A DNA stretch of 64,000 nt, taken from NCBI GenBank assembly GCA_947624965.1, contig CANQMN010000011.1, forward strand, positions 1 through 64,000, written 5' to 3'. Positions 1-8,104 of this stretch are shown in pieces. A program made the translations under genes and the position numbers. The notes below the pieces were generated by a model. That model was not told the DNA's origin and did no database searches. It saw only the letters and a program-made list of their open reading frames with translations. The stretch comes from an uncultured Clostridia bacterium (GTDB lineage: Bacteria; Bacillota; Clostridia; Christensenellales; Borkfalkiaceae). The number at the start of each line of letters is the position of its first letter. Positions within the stretch are counted from its first letter, which is position 1.

Positions 1-33
1 ATCCATATCTACTACAAACTATTAGGCAAATAA

Positions 34-786
34 CCTAATGACCTAAAACGATATTGTCCATTTGCGCAAATAAGTAAACTTTTCTGCGGAAACTGCGGCA
101 CGCTTATGACCGCCGAGGACGGAACAAGCCATACAGGTAAGATCTATCACTACTACAAGTGTTTTAATCGCAAGAAAAACAAGGATCAATGCAACAAGAG
201 CAATATTACAAAAGAGAAGCTCGAAAACCTCGTCTTTGAAAATACAATTGAATACGTTTTGAAGCCGCAAGTGATAGATAAAATCGCCTTGGCGGTCGTG
301 GAGAGATTCAACAGCAACATTACAAAGTCCGATTCGCTTGCTCTGCTCGAAAAGGAGCAACAACAGGTTCAAAAGTCCATAAACGGCTTCCTGAACGCTA
401 TCGCCAAGGGAGTTGTTACGAAGTCTACAAAGGAAAGACTGCTTGCTTTGGAACAGCAAAATGATATTCTCGAAGAAAAGATTGCATTGGAAAAAGCAAG
501 ACAAATTCAACCGCTACAATACGAAACGGTAAAGGCGTTCCTGACTTACTTTGCGAGGAAGAAATACCAAAACGACGAGGAGAAAAACGAATTTTTCAAC
601 TCGTTCATCTATCGCGTTGTCCTCTTTGACGACTGCGTGTATATCTTTTACAACACTTCGCCCGACGTGCCGACAAAGGTAAAATTCGACAAGGCGGAAC
701 TTGACGAGTTAAAAAGTCCCGAATATAGAAAAAGCACCCAACTTCAACCGCTTGGGTTCAAATTGGGTGCTAATGGCGGAAGGTGA
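34..786 (+). pseudogene. Serine recombinase, C-terminal fragment (zinc ribbon and coiled coil)
   Basis: Only the C-terminal half of a large serine recombinase is present. A zinc-ribbon pair (FCGNCG near position 90, then a second Cys pair KCFNRKKNKDQC) is followed by a long charged coiled coil and a short C-terminal domain. The catalytic N-terminal resolvase domain is missing: all three forward frames carry stops within the first 36 bases, the last in-frame one at 31-33, so no longer ORF can enter from the left in this reading. The first ATG is at 106, but recognisable homology starts a little before it (KLFCG). The ORF ends inside the antisense of a tRNA-Ser and its terminator, so its last 15 or so codons look like read-through into host DNA rather than native protein. 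Most likely a decayed integrative-element remnant beside a tRNA gene. A complete N-terminus in an upstream segment cannot be excluded. Confidence 0.75.
729..771 (-). terminator. Rho-independent terminator of tRNA-Ser(UGA)
   Basis: A perfect 9-bp inverted repeat (733-741 with 763-771) lies directly after the tRNA 3' end on the minus strand and is followed by a run of five T on that strand. It overlaps the 3' end of the recombinase fragment. Confidence 0.8.
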
Positions 787-861
787 GGGATTCGGACCCC
801 CGGATGGTTGCCCATCAACGGTTTTCAAGACCGCCGCGTTCGACCGCTCCGCCAACCTTCC
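774..861 (-). tRNA. tRNA-Ser(UGA)
   Basis: An 88-nt class II tRNA on the minus strand. The 7-bp acceptor stem is GGAAGGT with ACCTTCC, the discriminator is G, and CCA is encoded (774-776). The anticodon TGA (825-827 on the plus strand as tca) sits in a seven-base loop, and a long variable arm is present as expected for serine. The T arm reads GGTCCGAATCC. It follows the glycosyltransferase stop codon by 23 bp; no clear promoter of its own is visible, so it may be transcribed with that gene. Confidence 0.95.
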
Positions 862-884
862 GTATGGAATTTTCGCAAAAAATA

Positions 885-2066
885 CTATTTCGCGCTCTGT
901 TTTTTTGCCGCGATCAGTTCGAGATAGCGCGCGTACGATTCCGCCACCGCTTCGTCCCACGTTCGGTACAGGTCGCGGAACGCGCCTTCTCCCAACCGTT
1001 TGAGATATTCGCCGTCGGTGAGCGCGTGCACGATGTGTTTCGCGAAATCCCGCGCATCGTCCTCGCTGAAAATCCCGTTCACGTCCTCGGTCGCGGTCGA
1101 AGAGGTCGCGCTCCCGCGGAGAAACACGGTGGGCGTGCCCTGCGAGGCGGCTTCTATCTGGACGAGAGAGCTCGCGTCGTAGAGCGAAGGGAATAAAAAC
1201 AGGTCCGCGCGGTTGTAGAGATAGGAGAGATGCGTTCTGTCCATGATGCGTCCCGCAAACATGCACGCATCGGCGACCCCGTTCTTTTCCAATCTCTTTT
1301 TGAGTTTGTCCTCGTCGGGACCTTTCCCGAGGAACACCATGCGGAATTTCACGCCCGCCTCACGGACATATTTGAGACTGTCCGCGATGAAGAGAATATT
1401 TTTGAGCGCGATCAACCGCCCCGAAAAGAGCAGAACGCGTTCGTCTGCCGCGATCCCGAGCGCATCCTGCGCCCATTTTTCGGCGAGCGAAGCGTCGGTC
1501 GGAAGGAGATCGGTCGCGTTGTTGCGGATGAGACAGGGGACTTTCAACCCGTATTCTTCCGTAAAAATCTGTTTACAGGCGGAGTTCACCGTCCAGCATT
1601 CGTCGCAGCGGTTAAAGACGCGCATGATGGAATGCAACAGGCGGTTCGCGATAAATTTGCTGCCCGTTGCGCGCAGAAAGTCCCGCTTGTATTGGCTGTG
1701 CATGGTGGCGACGACGGGGATCCCGCGCTTACGCGCATATTTTACGCCGAGCCGCGAGACGTAAAAGGGGGAATGGATGTGGACGATATCGTACCGCTCC
1801 TTTTTCAGCTGTCTTTTGAACGCCCTGTCGAGAAGGGGGAGCCCGATGGGATAGTCGTGTCTGCGCGAAGCGATGCTCTTACAGCGCACGACGCGGTAGG
1901 GGAATTCATCCTTGAAACTCTTGTCTGCACATTTGGGACAGTATACGGTTACATCGGCAAAGCGGGAAAGGCGGCGGGCATAGTTGTCCACGACAACGAC
2001 CACGCCGTCCACCATGGGGAAGTAGACGTCGATGAAAATTGCGATCTTCAAACGTTTTTCGTCCAT
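885..2066 (-). CDS. Glycosyltransferase family 4 protein
   Basis: A 393-aa GT-B fold glycosyltransferase. The N-terminal Rossmann half opens with KIAIFIDVYFPMVDGVV, the usual GT4 start with a donor/acceptor glycine loop. The C-terminal half carries LLFSGRLIALKNI and an EAASQGTPTVF segment that matches the sugar-nucleotide binding region of the family. This subgroup typically adds a hexose to diacylglycerol or another lipid-linked acceptor at the inner membrane face; the acceptor here cannot be told. The chosen start (codon ATG at 2064-2066) has a GGAG ribosome site seven or so bases upstream and lies downstream of a TTGACA promoter, whereas an upstream ATG would extend past the promoter. tRNA-Ser(UGA) follows on the same strand. 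Confidence 0.9.
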   Translation of the reverse strand: MDEKRLKIAIFIDVYFPMVDGVVVVVDNYARRLSRFADVTVYCPKCADKSFKDEFPYRVVRCKSIASRRHDYPIGLPLLDRAFKRQLKKERYDIVHIHSPFYVSRLGVKYARKRGIPVVATMHSQYKRDFLRATGSKFIANRLLHSIMRVFNRCDECWTVNSACKQIFTEEYGLKVPCLIRNNATDLLPTDASLAEKWAQDALGIAADERVLLFSGRLIALKNILFIADSLKYVREAGVKFRMVFLGKGPDEDKLKKRLEKNGVADACMFAGRIMDRTHLSYLYNRADLFLFPSLYDASSLVQIEAASQGTPTVFLRGSATSSTATEDVNGIFSEDDARDFAKHIVHALTDGEYLKRLGEGAFRDLYRTWDEAVAESYARYLELIAAKKQSAK

Positions 2067-2090
2067 ACCGTTGCTCCGTATCCATGGAAT

Positions 2091-2119
2091 ATTATCTTTT
2101 TTTTGCGTTGGAATGTCAA
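2091..2119 (-). promoter_or_regulatory. Sigma-A promoter of the GT4 gene
   Basis: TTGACA (2114-2119, minus strand), 17-bp spacer, GATAAT (2091-2096). It sits 25 bp ahead of the chosen start codon. Confidence 0.75.
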
Positions 2120-2285
2120 GCAAAACGGGGCGGATTCGGAAAATTCGCGCAAAGAAGGACGCTCCCCCGCGGACTTCGATCTCGCAGAGGGGCGGGATTT
2201 GCAGAAGGGTGCGCGATGCGCAAAGCTATTCACTCGCCTCGCAAAATCTTTTCGCTATGCGGGGAACGGAAATTTCATAGAACGC

Positions 2286-3068
2286 TTATGCGCGATCGAT
2301 GTAGTTCTCGGCACGGTACTGTTCGGAAATGCGTTTCCCCACCAAGGTGATCGCCTTTTTCGGACATAGACTGATGCAGCGATAGCAAATGGTGCATTTT
2401 CCGTGCGGCGAGACTTCGCCGCCTTCGAGAGAGAGGTTTTTCATGGGGCAGACGCGAACGCAGTTTCCGCATCCTACGCAGAGCGTTCTGTCTATCTTCA
2501 ACTTGCGGCTGTAATGCCTCGTCCTGTTGCAGAACCATAGCCGTTGCCCAAGCAGCCCCGCGGCATGCGCGAAGATACTCAATCCGTCGCGCGGGAATTT
2601 TCCGCGCCCGATCTGCAAAACCGCCCGCCCGATCTTTTCTTCCGCACGGCGAATGATCTGGATTTTCTCTTCCGCGCTTTTCTTTAAGAGCTTGCTGTCG
2701 CACACGCTGTCGGGCATTTTGAGATGCAGACCGCCCAAGACGAACGCGCCGCACTTCTTCAAGAGCCGCGCGGCGCAACCCGCGCCGTCGCCGCTGAACG
2801 CGCCCATCGTCGCCACGCACAGGACGTTTTTTCCTTTCCACAACGCCCTGTTTCCGAGAATGAGATCTCGCACCATTTTGGGAGCGTTGGAAAACTGCAC
2901 GGGATAGCCGAGGACGATATTTTCGTAAGCCTCGATCGTAGAGATCGCGGCATCGTCTTCCATTGCGACGATCGGGGCAGTCTCGTCCAAGAATTTTACG
3001 AGTTTTGTAACGCAAAACTTCGTATTCCCCGTGCCGCTCAAATAAATTGCACAATATTTCTTTTGCAT
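2286..3068 (-). CDS. EFR1-type flavodoxin-ferredoxin protein
   Basis: A 260-aa cytoplasmic electron carrier. An N-terminal flavodoxin-like half begins IYLSGTGNTKF, the phosphate-binding loop for FMN (residues about 7-18). The C-terminal quarter has two 4Fe-4S ferredoxin motifs, CVGCGNCVRVCP and CTICYRCISLCP. This order matches the EFR1 family of clostridial proteins, which is assumed to shuttle low-potential electrons; no partner is encoded nearby, so its redox role is open. The ATG at 3066-3068 was preferred over one four codons upstream because GCGGAG lies at ribosome-site distance. It has its own promoter and is followed by an intergenic gap before the GT4 promoter. Confidence 0.85.
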   Translation of the reverse strand: MQKKYCAIYLSGTGNTKFCVTKLVKFLDETAPIVAMEDDAAISTIEAYENIVLGYPVQFSNAPKMVRDLILGNRALWKGKNVLCVATMGAFSGDGAGCAARLLKKCGAFVLGGLHLKMPDSVCDSKLLKKSAEEKIQIIRRAEEKIGRAVLQIGRGKFPRDGLSIFAHAAGLLGQRLWFCNRTRHYSRKLKIDRTLCVGCGNCVRVCPMKNLSLEGGEVSPHGKCTICYRCISLCPKKAITLVGKRISEQYRAENYIDRA

Positions 3069-3100
3069 CTTGCTCCGCATGTTCCCTGTTTATCGCTCTG

Positions 3101-3129
3101 ATTATAACACGGTCGTGAGAAAAAAGCAA
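3101..3129 (-). promoter_or_regulatory. Promoter of the flavodoxin-ferredoxin gene
   Basis: TTGCTT (3124-3129), 17-bp spacer, TATAAT (3101-3106) on the minus strand, 33 bp ahead of the start codon. Confidence 0.8.
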
Positions 3130-3242
3130 GGCGCGGATCGATACGGGAAAATGCCCGAACGTCCCGCCGAGGCTGATAGGGCGCATTTCCGTTTGAGGAA
3201 CGCGGCAGAGGTCGCAAGCGTCAGACTTGAAGAAATGAAAAC

Positions 3243-3275
3243 AGCGTTTGAACACATTTTCGGTGTTCAAACGCT
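3243..3275 (-). terminator. Terminator of tRNA-Ser(GGA)
   Basis: A perfect 13-bp inverted repeat (3243-3255 with 3263-3275, 7-base loop) immediately downstream of the tRNA on the minus strand, followed by a T-rich stretch on that strand. Confidence 0.85.
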
Positions 3276-3283
3276 ATCACCAT

Positions 3284-3374
3284 TGGCGCAGAGAAGAGGA
3301 TTCGAACCTCCGGTAAGCGTTTAACCTACACACGATTTCCAATCGTGCTCCTTAAACCACTCGGACATCTCTGC
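3284..3374 (-). tRNA. tRNA-Ser(GGA)
   Basis: A 91-nt class II tRNA on the minus strand. The acceptor stem is GCAGAGA with TCTCTGC, the discriminator is G and CCA is encoded. The anticodon loop reads TTGGAAA with GGA, and a long variable arm and a GGTTCGAATCC T arm are present. It has its own promoter and terminator. Confidence 0.95.
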
Positions 3375-3387
3375 AAAGACAATAGTC

Positions 3388-3416
3388 ATTTTACACGAAA
3401 CGCCGCAAAAAAGCAA
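3388..3416 (-). promoter_or_regulatory. Promoter of tRNA-Ser(GGA)
   Basis: TTGCTT (3411-3416), 17-bp spacer, TAAAAT (3388-3393) on the minus strand, 13 bp ahead of the tRNA. Confidence 0.75.
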
Positions 3417-3845
3417 TCGTTTTTTCGATGTTTCGGCGATTTCCGCAAAAAAAGTTTTTAATTAGCTTTGCCGCCTCTTTGCCGTGGGAGGGGAGGGGGG
3501 AAGGAGAAAAGGGGAGAAACGCAGGAAAGTCGGGAAGAGGCGTTTTATCCCGTAACTTTTTCGCCGAAAGGCTTTCAGACACAAAAGGGAACGGGACAAC
3601 GCGTGTCGTCCGTTCCGAGCTACTTCCGCAAAAATATTTTCGGGCGCAGAAGGCGAGCGGGGCGGTGCGTGCCGTCCGTTCTATGCTTTTACCGAAATAT
3701 TTTCGCACGCGGCGGCTTTGCCGCCGCGTGCGCCGAACGGAAAAAGGTCCGCCGCTTCCCCACGCCGTCCGTTCCGAGCCGACGCGGGCGCGCAGGGGAT
3801 AAAAGCGGGGGACAACGTAAAATCGATGACATGGGGTCTGTTTTT
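3417..3845. other. Intergenic region with short repeats and a strong hairpin
   Basis: No credible gene. Three imperfect direct copies of a motif around GTCCGTTC appear near 3604, 3673 and 3766, the first two followed by an AATATTTTCG-like block. A GC-rich 12-bp perfect hairpin with loop TTT lies at 3705-3731, downstream of the DUF4130 gene on the minus strand. It lacks a T tract, so it may be an mRNA 3' structure rather than a clean terminator. Confidence 0.5.
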
Positions 3846-4565
3846 TCAGCGAAATTCGGTGAGGTGTTTCCAATAGCGGACGGGCATATATCCCCGCATC
3901 TGTTTCAGCCGTTCCCGCGAGGGGATATTCACGCTCGCGTAATAAGTTTTCCAGAGCGACTGCCATTCCGTCTCGTCGGCGGAGAGCGCGACCTCCGCGC
4001 GTTCGAGCGGAGCGACGAAGATCGTCTTTCCGTCGCAAACGGCGGCTTTTTTGCGCTTTACGTCGTGAATGACGAAGGGGTATCCGCCGAGACGGGCGCG
4101 GAAGTGGGGCGCGACGAGATCGCAGATGTCGTTGTCGGGCGAAAAGGGCGCATAGAGCGCGCCGCTTGCGCTCTCCATGAAGCGCAGAAACCCGTGAAAG
4201 CGGTGGATCTCCAAGCCCACGCGGCGCATACATTCGTCCGCGGCGCGGACGGCGTCGTCCGCGAGCATGCCGCGCACGGGTCGTTTCTTTTCGGCGAGCA
4301 GGCGGAAATAGGCGAGCGCGACGGCGTCCCTGTTTGCGTCTCCGCTGCGGAGCATCGTGCCGAGGTCGCGCATGCTCTCCTTGTCGAAGGAGAGGAACCT
4401 TTGTTCCGCCCGCTTTGCCGCGGCGGCGTCCGTGCGGACGAACGTGCACGTCTGTCCGAGGGAGAGCTGCGCGTTCTGCGACGCGAACACGGCTTCGCGG
4501 TCTCCCCATGCGAGCAGGAACGCGGTGAGGAACGCCTCCTTGGTGCCGTCGTAAAAGTAGATCAC
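3846..4565 (-). CDS. DUF4130 / TIGR03915 family DNA-metabolism protein
   Basis: A 239-aa protein that starts MIYFYDGTKEAFLTA and ends with the family signature MPVRYWKHLTEF. It matches the TIGR03915 (DUF4130) family, which is nearly always encoded beside the radical-SAM protein TIGR03916, as here. The pair has been proposed to act in DNA repair or modification from gene context; the biochemical reaction is not established. The start is GTG at 4563-4565 and overlaps the stop of the upstream radical-SAM gene by four bases (GTGA), so the two are translationally coupled. Length is typical for the family. Confidence 0.88.
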   Translation of the reverse strand: MIYFYDGTKEAFLTAFLLAWGDREAVFASQNAQLSLGQTCTFVRTDAAAAKRAEQRFLSFDKESMRDLGTMLRSGDANRDAVALAYFRLLAEKKRPVRGMLADDAVRAADECMRRVGLEIHRFHGFLRFMESASGALYAPFSPDNDICDLVAPHFRARLGGYPFVIHDVKRKKAAVCDGKTIFVAPLERAEVALSADETEWQSLWKTYYASVNIPSRERLKQMRGYMPVRYWKHLTEFR

Positions 4566-5809
4566 AGTTCCCCCGTGAGCGCGGCGGCGGCGTTTTCCGC
4601 GGCAAACAGGCTCAATTGTTCCGCGTTTTGGGCGCGTTCGCCCGCCGTGAGCAGTCCGCGCACGGCGGCGTCGCTCTTCGCGCCGTAAAATTTCCCGTTC
4701 GCGGTGATGAAATGCCGCGCGCGTTTGAGCACGACGCGCATTTTTTTGAGATGGACGAAGTCGAGGGAGGCGTACTGCCTCGCTTCGAGGATCTTATACG
4801 CGCTCCGCGCGCCGATCCCGGGGACGCGGAGAAGCAGTTCGAGGGGCGCGCGGTTGACTTCCACGGGGAAGAGGTGCATGTTCCGCAGAGCCCATGCGCA
4901 TTTCGGGTCCAATTCCAAGGAGAGGTTCCCGTCGTCCTCCACGATCTCCTCGGCGGAAAAGCCGTAAAAGCGCAACAGCCAATCCGCCTGATACAGCCGA
5001 TGCTCGCGGAGCGCGCCGCCGGGGACGTCGGGCAGAAGGGGGTCGCGCACGACGGGGACGTAGGAGGAATAGTATACCCGCTTCAATCCCGCGCCGCGGT
5101 ACAGGCGCTGGGAGAGGCGGAGGATCTGTCCGTCCGGCTCGGGGCTCGCGCCCACGATCATCTGCGTCGTCTGTCCCGCGGGCAAGAACTTTCCCTTGCG
5201 GTTTTCCGCGCGGAAGATCTCCTTTTCGCGCGCGAGCTTGGAGATGGGGAGGAGCACGCTCGCCTTGCTCTTTTGCGGGGCGAGCAGTTTCAAACTCTTC
5301 TCGGAGGGGAGCTCCACGTTGTAGCTCATGCGGTCGGCGTACCGCGCCGTCTCGTTCACGAGCCGTTCGTCCGCGTATGGGATCGCTTTCACATGGATAT
5401 ACCCGAAAAAGCGGTATTCCGTGCGCAATTTTTTCACGGTGAGAAGGAGCTGTTCCATCGTATGGTCGGGGGAGCGGTGCACGGCGGAGGAAAGGAACAA
5501 TCCCTCGATGTAGTTCCGCTTATAGAAGTCCATCGTCAGCTCGCAGATCTCCTCGGGCGTCGCCGTGGCGCGCGGCGCGTCCGCACTGCACCTGTTTACG
5601 CAATATTTGCAGTCGAATACGCAGTCGTTGGAGAGAAGAATTTTCAAGAGGGAAATGCAACGTCCGTCCGGCGTGAAGGAATGGCAGCATCCCGACGCAT
5701 ATCCGTTGCCGATGCCGCCTTCGTTTTTGCGTCCGCTCCCGGAGGAGGAGCAGGAGACGTCGTATTTCGCGCTCTCCGTGAGCAGAGAAAGTTTTTCTTC
5801 CGAGATCAT
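4562..5809 (-). CDS. Putative DNA modification/repair radical SAM protein (TIGR03916)
   Basis: A 415-aa radical-SAM enzyme. The cluster motif CVFDCKYC lies near residue 65 and follows a conserved N-terminal segment AKYDVSCSSSGSGR. A helix-hairpin-helix (RVPGIGARSAYKI) near residue 330 suggests contact with DNA. The family partner DUF4130 overlaps it by four bases. The start ATG at 5807-5809 fits the family N-terminus. A consensus promoter ends only six bases before this ATG, so the transcript is probably leaderless or nearly so. The earlier in-frame start codons lie inside or upstream of the promoter and are rejected. Confidence 0.9.
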   Translation of the reverse strand: MISEEKLSLLTESAKYDVSCSSSGSGRKNEGGIGNGYASGCCHSFTPDGRCISLLKILLSNDCVFDCKYCVNRCSADAPRATATPEEICELTMDFYKRNYIEGLFLSSAVHRSPDHTMEQLLLTVKKLRTEYRFFGYIHVKAIPYADERLVNETARYADRMSYNVELPSEKSLKLLAPQKSKASVLLPISKLAREKEIFRAENRKGKFLPAGQTTQMIVGASPEPDGQILRLSQRLYRGAGLKRVYYSSYVPVVRDPLLPDVPGGALREHRLYQADWLLRFYGFSAEEIVEDDGNLSLELDPKCAWALRNMHLFPVEVNRAPLELLLRVPGIGARSAYKILEARQYASLDFVHLKKMRVVLKRARHFITANGKFYGAKSDAAVRGLLTAGERAQNAEQLSLFAAENAAAALTGEL

Positions 5810-5815
5810 ACCTCT

Positions 5816-5844
5816 ATTATAGCGCGCCTCTTTGCAAATGTCAA
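5816..5844 (-). promoter_or_regulatory. Consensus promoter of the radical-SAM / DUF4130 operon
   Basis: TTGACA (5839-5844), 17-bp spacer, TATAAT (5816-5821) on the minus strand. Only six bases separate the -10 box from the start codon, which predicts transcription starting at or beside the ATG. Confidence 0.88.
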
Positions 5845-5880
5845 ACATTCGTTCGTTCAATTTCGGAAAAAATTTACCGC

Positions 5881-5909
5881 TTGTCTTTTTGCTCCGCGCA
5901 TGTTATAAT
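5881..5909 (+). promoter_or_regulatory. Promoter of the two-component operon
   Basis: TTGTCT (5881-5886), 17-bp spacer, TATAAT (5904-5909). A second TATAAT at 5961-5966 has no good -35 box. Confidence 0.65.
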
Positions 5910-5910
5910 G

Positions 5911-5931
5911 TTTTCACAAGATTTTCACAAG
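5911..5931 (+). promoter_or_regulatory. Direct-repeat operator, probably for the adjacent OmpR-type regulator
   Basis: TTTTCACAAG occurs twice, at 5911-5920 and 5922-5931, with an 11-bp period. OmpR/PhoB regulators bind tandem direct repeats at about this period. The site lies at the expected transcription start, which would suit autoregulation. Confidence 0.55.
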
Positions 5932-5984
5932 AGAAACAAGCGAAGATAAAACAAGCGCGGTATAATCATCGACGGAGGAAAGAT

Positions 5985-6653
5985 ATGAAAGTGCTTATCG
6001 TGGACGATGAAAAAATGATCCGCGCCGTGCTCCGCGAGTACGTGGAGTTCGAGGGCGGACAGGCGGACGAGGCGGAGGACGGCATGGAAGCGGTGCGGCT
6101 TGTCCGCGAGCGGGATTACGACGTCGTTCTGATGGACGTGATGATGCCCCGTCTCGACGGGTTTTCCGCCGTCAAGGAGATCCGCAAATTCAAACAGACG
6201 CCCGTCATCATGCTCTCGGCACGGGGAGAGGAGTACGATAAGCTCTTCGGGTTCGAGATCGGTTCGGACGATTACGTAACGAAGCCGTTTTCCCCCAAGG
6301 AAGTGATGGCGCGCATCCATGCCGTCGTCAAGCGTTCGGCGGGGCGCGCGCAGGAAAACGCCGACGTCTACGAATTTGAGGGGCTCAAAATCGACGTCCG
6401 CGGGCGAAGCGTCTATGTGGACGGCGAAAAGGCGGAACTCACCCCCAAGGAATACGAACTTCTCTTTTACTTCGTGGAGAACAGGGGCGTTGCGCTCACG
6501 CGGGAACGCCTTCTCAACAAGGTTTGGGGATACGATTTTTACGGGGACGACCGCACGGTGGATACGCATGTGAAGATGCTCCGCGGCAATCTCAAACAGT
6601 ACCGCAAATTCATCGTTACGTTGCGCGGGCTGGGATATAAATTCGAGACGTAA
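5985..6653 (+). CDS. OmpR/PhoB-family response regulator
   Basis: A 222-aa two-domain response regulator. The receiver domain (about 1-120) shows the acidic pair in VDDEK, the phosphoacceptor Asp51 in LMDVMMPR and Lys100 in VTKPFSP. The C-terminal winged helix (about 125-222) has LTPKEYELL and the usual RTVDTHV and RGLGYKF elements. ATG at 5985 has a strong GGAGGAA ribosome site; longer versions of the ORF run through the promoter. The partner kinase starts 17 bp downstream. The signal is unknown. The tandem repeat at 5911-5931 is a candidate self-binding site. Confidence 0.92.
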   Translation: MKVLIVDDEKMIRAVLREYVEFEGGQADEAEDGMEAVRLVRERDYDVVLMDVMMPRLDGFSAVKEIRKFKQTPVIMLSARGEEYDKLFGFEIGSDDYVTKPFSPKEVMARIHAVVKRSAGRAQENADVYEFEGLKIDVRGRSVYVDGEKAELTPKEYELLFYFVENRGVALTRERLLNKVWGYDFYGDDRTVDTHVKMLRGNLKQYRKFIVTLRGLGYKFET

Positions 6654-6670
6654 AGCGGGGAGGCGCGCGC

Positions 6671-8104
6671 GTGGCGAAGCGGGAGAAACAACGAAAGAGG
6701 CGGGCGGGCAGGAGCCTCAACCTCATTTTATGGTTCGCCTTTTCGGCGTTTGCCGTTCTTCTCGTCCTGCTGTACGCCGTCGTGCAGAGCGCGCTCGTAA
6801 CGCGGCAGTATTACGAAAAGACCGTCGCGCGCATCACGGAGGCGGGCGAAGCAATCGCGCGGGAGATCGCCTCGGCGGCGGACGGGGACGCGGCGGGCGC
6901 GCGCATGTTCGAGGCGGCGAACGATTACGGCGTGAGCGCGCTCCTTCTCGAAGAGGACGGCGCGAGCGTGTTCTCTCCCTTCGGCTCGGAGCGCAAGTAC
7001 GAAGATCTTGCTTCGGCGGCGCGCGCGGAGCTCGGGGAGGGGGACGAGCCCGTGTTCCTCGTCTCGGAGGACCGCATCGTCTACGCCGCGTCGGCGGAAT
7101 ACGGGGGCGAGGCGTGCATCCTGTGCGTGTTGAGCGCGCTGGAACCCGTCAACGCGCTGGCGAGCGGAAGAGTCTGGCTCTCCGTCATCGCCGCGCTGTT
7201 CGCCGCCGTGCTCGCGTTCGCGGCGAGCGGCATTATTTCCCGGCTCATCACGAAGCCCGTAACCGAGGTAACAGACCGCGCCAAGGAGCTCGCGCGGGGC
7301 AACTATCGGCTGGATTTTAAGAAAGATTATTATTGTTCGGAGATCGGAGAGCTGTCCGAAGCGCTCGAACGGGCGCGCGCGGAGATATCCAAGGCGGATA
7401 CGATGCGGCGGGAGCTCATCGCCAACGTCTCGCACGATTTCAAGACCCCGCTCACGATGATCAAAGGGTACGCCTCCATGATCCGCGAGATCTCGGGGGA
7501 CGACCCCGAAAAGCGCAACGCGCACGCGCAGGTGATCATCGACGAGGCGGACCGCCTCTCCGTGCTCGTGGGGGATCTGTTGGAGCTTTCCCGCGCGCAG
7601 GCGGGCGTGGGGCGGGAAAAGACGGTGTTCAATCTCTCCGAGGAAGTCTACCGCGTGGCGGCGCGCTTTTCCTATCTCGAAGAGGCGCAGGGCTACCGCA
7701 TCCGCGTCGAGGCGGAGGAGGATCTGTACGTCTTTGCAGACCGGAGCGGGATCGAGCAGGCGCTCTACAACCTCATCGGAAACGCCGTGGACTACACGGG
7801 CGAGGATAAACGCGTGCGCGTGCGGCTCTTCCGCAAGGACGGCGGCGCGCGCTTCGAGGTGATCGATACGGGCAAGGGCATCCCCGCGGACGAGGCGGAG
7901 AACATCTGGGAGCGGTACTATCGCTCTTCGCGGACGCATCGGCGTCCCTCCGGCGGCTCGGGGCTGGGGCTCTCCATCGTGAAGAGCATTTTAATGGAGC
8001 AGAACTGTCCGTTCGGCGTCATCTCCGAAGTGGGCAAGGGAAGTTGTTTTTGGATCGAATTTCCGCCTCCCCCGGAGGACGGAAGCGAGGGGAAAAAGGA
8101 ATGA
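6671..8104 (+). CDS. Membrane sensor histidine kinase
   Basis: A 477-aa kinase starting at GTG 6671 (GGGGAGG upstream). It has two membrane spans (about 17-40 and 168-190) around an extracellular sensor of about 125 residues, a HAMP linker, a HisKA dimerisation domain with phosphoacceptor His255 in NVSHDFKTP, and an HATPase_c domain with the N box (LIGNAVDY), G1 (DTGKGIP) and G2 (GGSGLGLSI). It should phosphorylate the upstream regulator. Its stop overlaps the start of the next gene (ATGA), which implies that the membrane protein downstream belongs to the same signalling unit. Confidence 0.92.
   Translation: MAKREKQRKRRAGRSLNLILWFAFSAFAVLLVLLYAVVQSALVTRQYYEKTVARITEAGEAIAREIASAADGDAAGARMFEAANDYGVSALLLEEDGASVFSPFGSERKYEDLASAARAELGEGDEPVFLVSEDRIVYAASAEYGGEACILCVLSALEPVNALASGRVWLSVIAALFAAVLAFAASGIISRLITKPVTEVTDRAKELARGNYRLDFKKDYYCSEIGELSEALERARAEISKADTMRRELIANVSHDFKTPLTMIKGYASMIREISGDDPEKRNAHAQVIIDEADRLSVLVGDLLELSRAQAGVGREKTVFNLSEEVYRVAARFSYLEEAQGYRIRVEAEEDLYVFADRSGIEQALYNLIGNAVDYTGEDKRVRVRLFRKDGGARFEVIDTGKGIPADEAENIWERYYRSSRTHRRPSGGSGLGLSIVKSILMEQNCPFGVISEVGKGSCFWIEFPPPPEDGSEGKKE

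Noticed and set aside
774..3374. A tRNA-directed integration pair between the two tRNA-Ser genes
   Set aside because: The two tRNAs differ in sequence and anticodon, and the genes between them (GT4 and flavodoxin-ferredoxin) look like ordinary core DNA with normal promoters.
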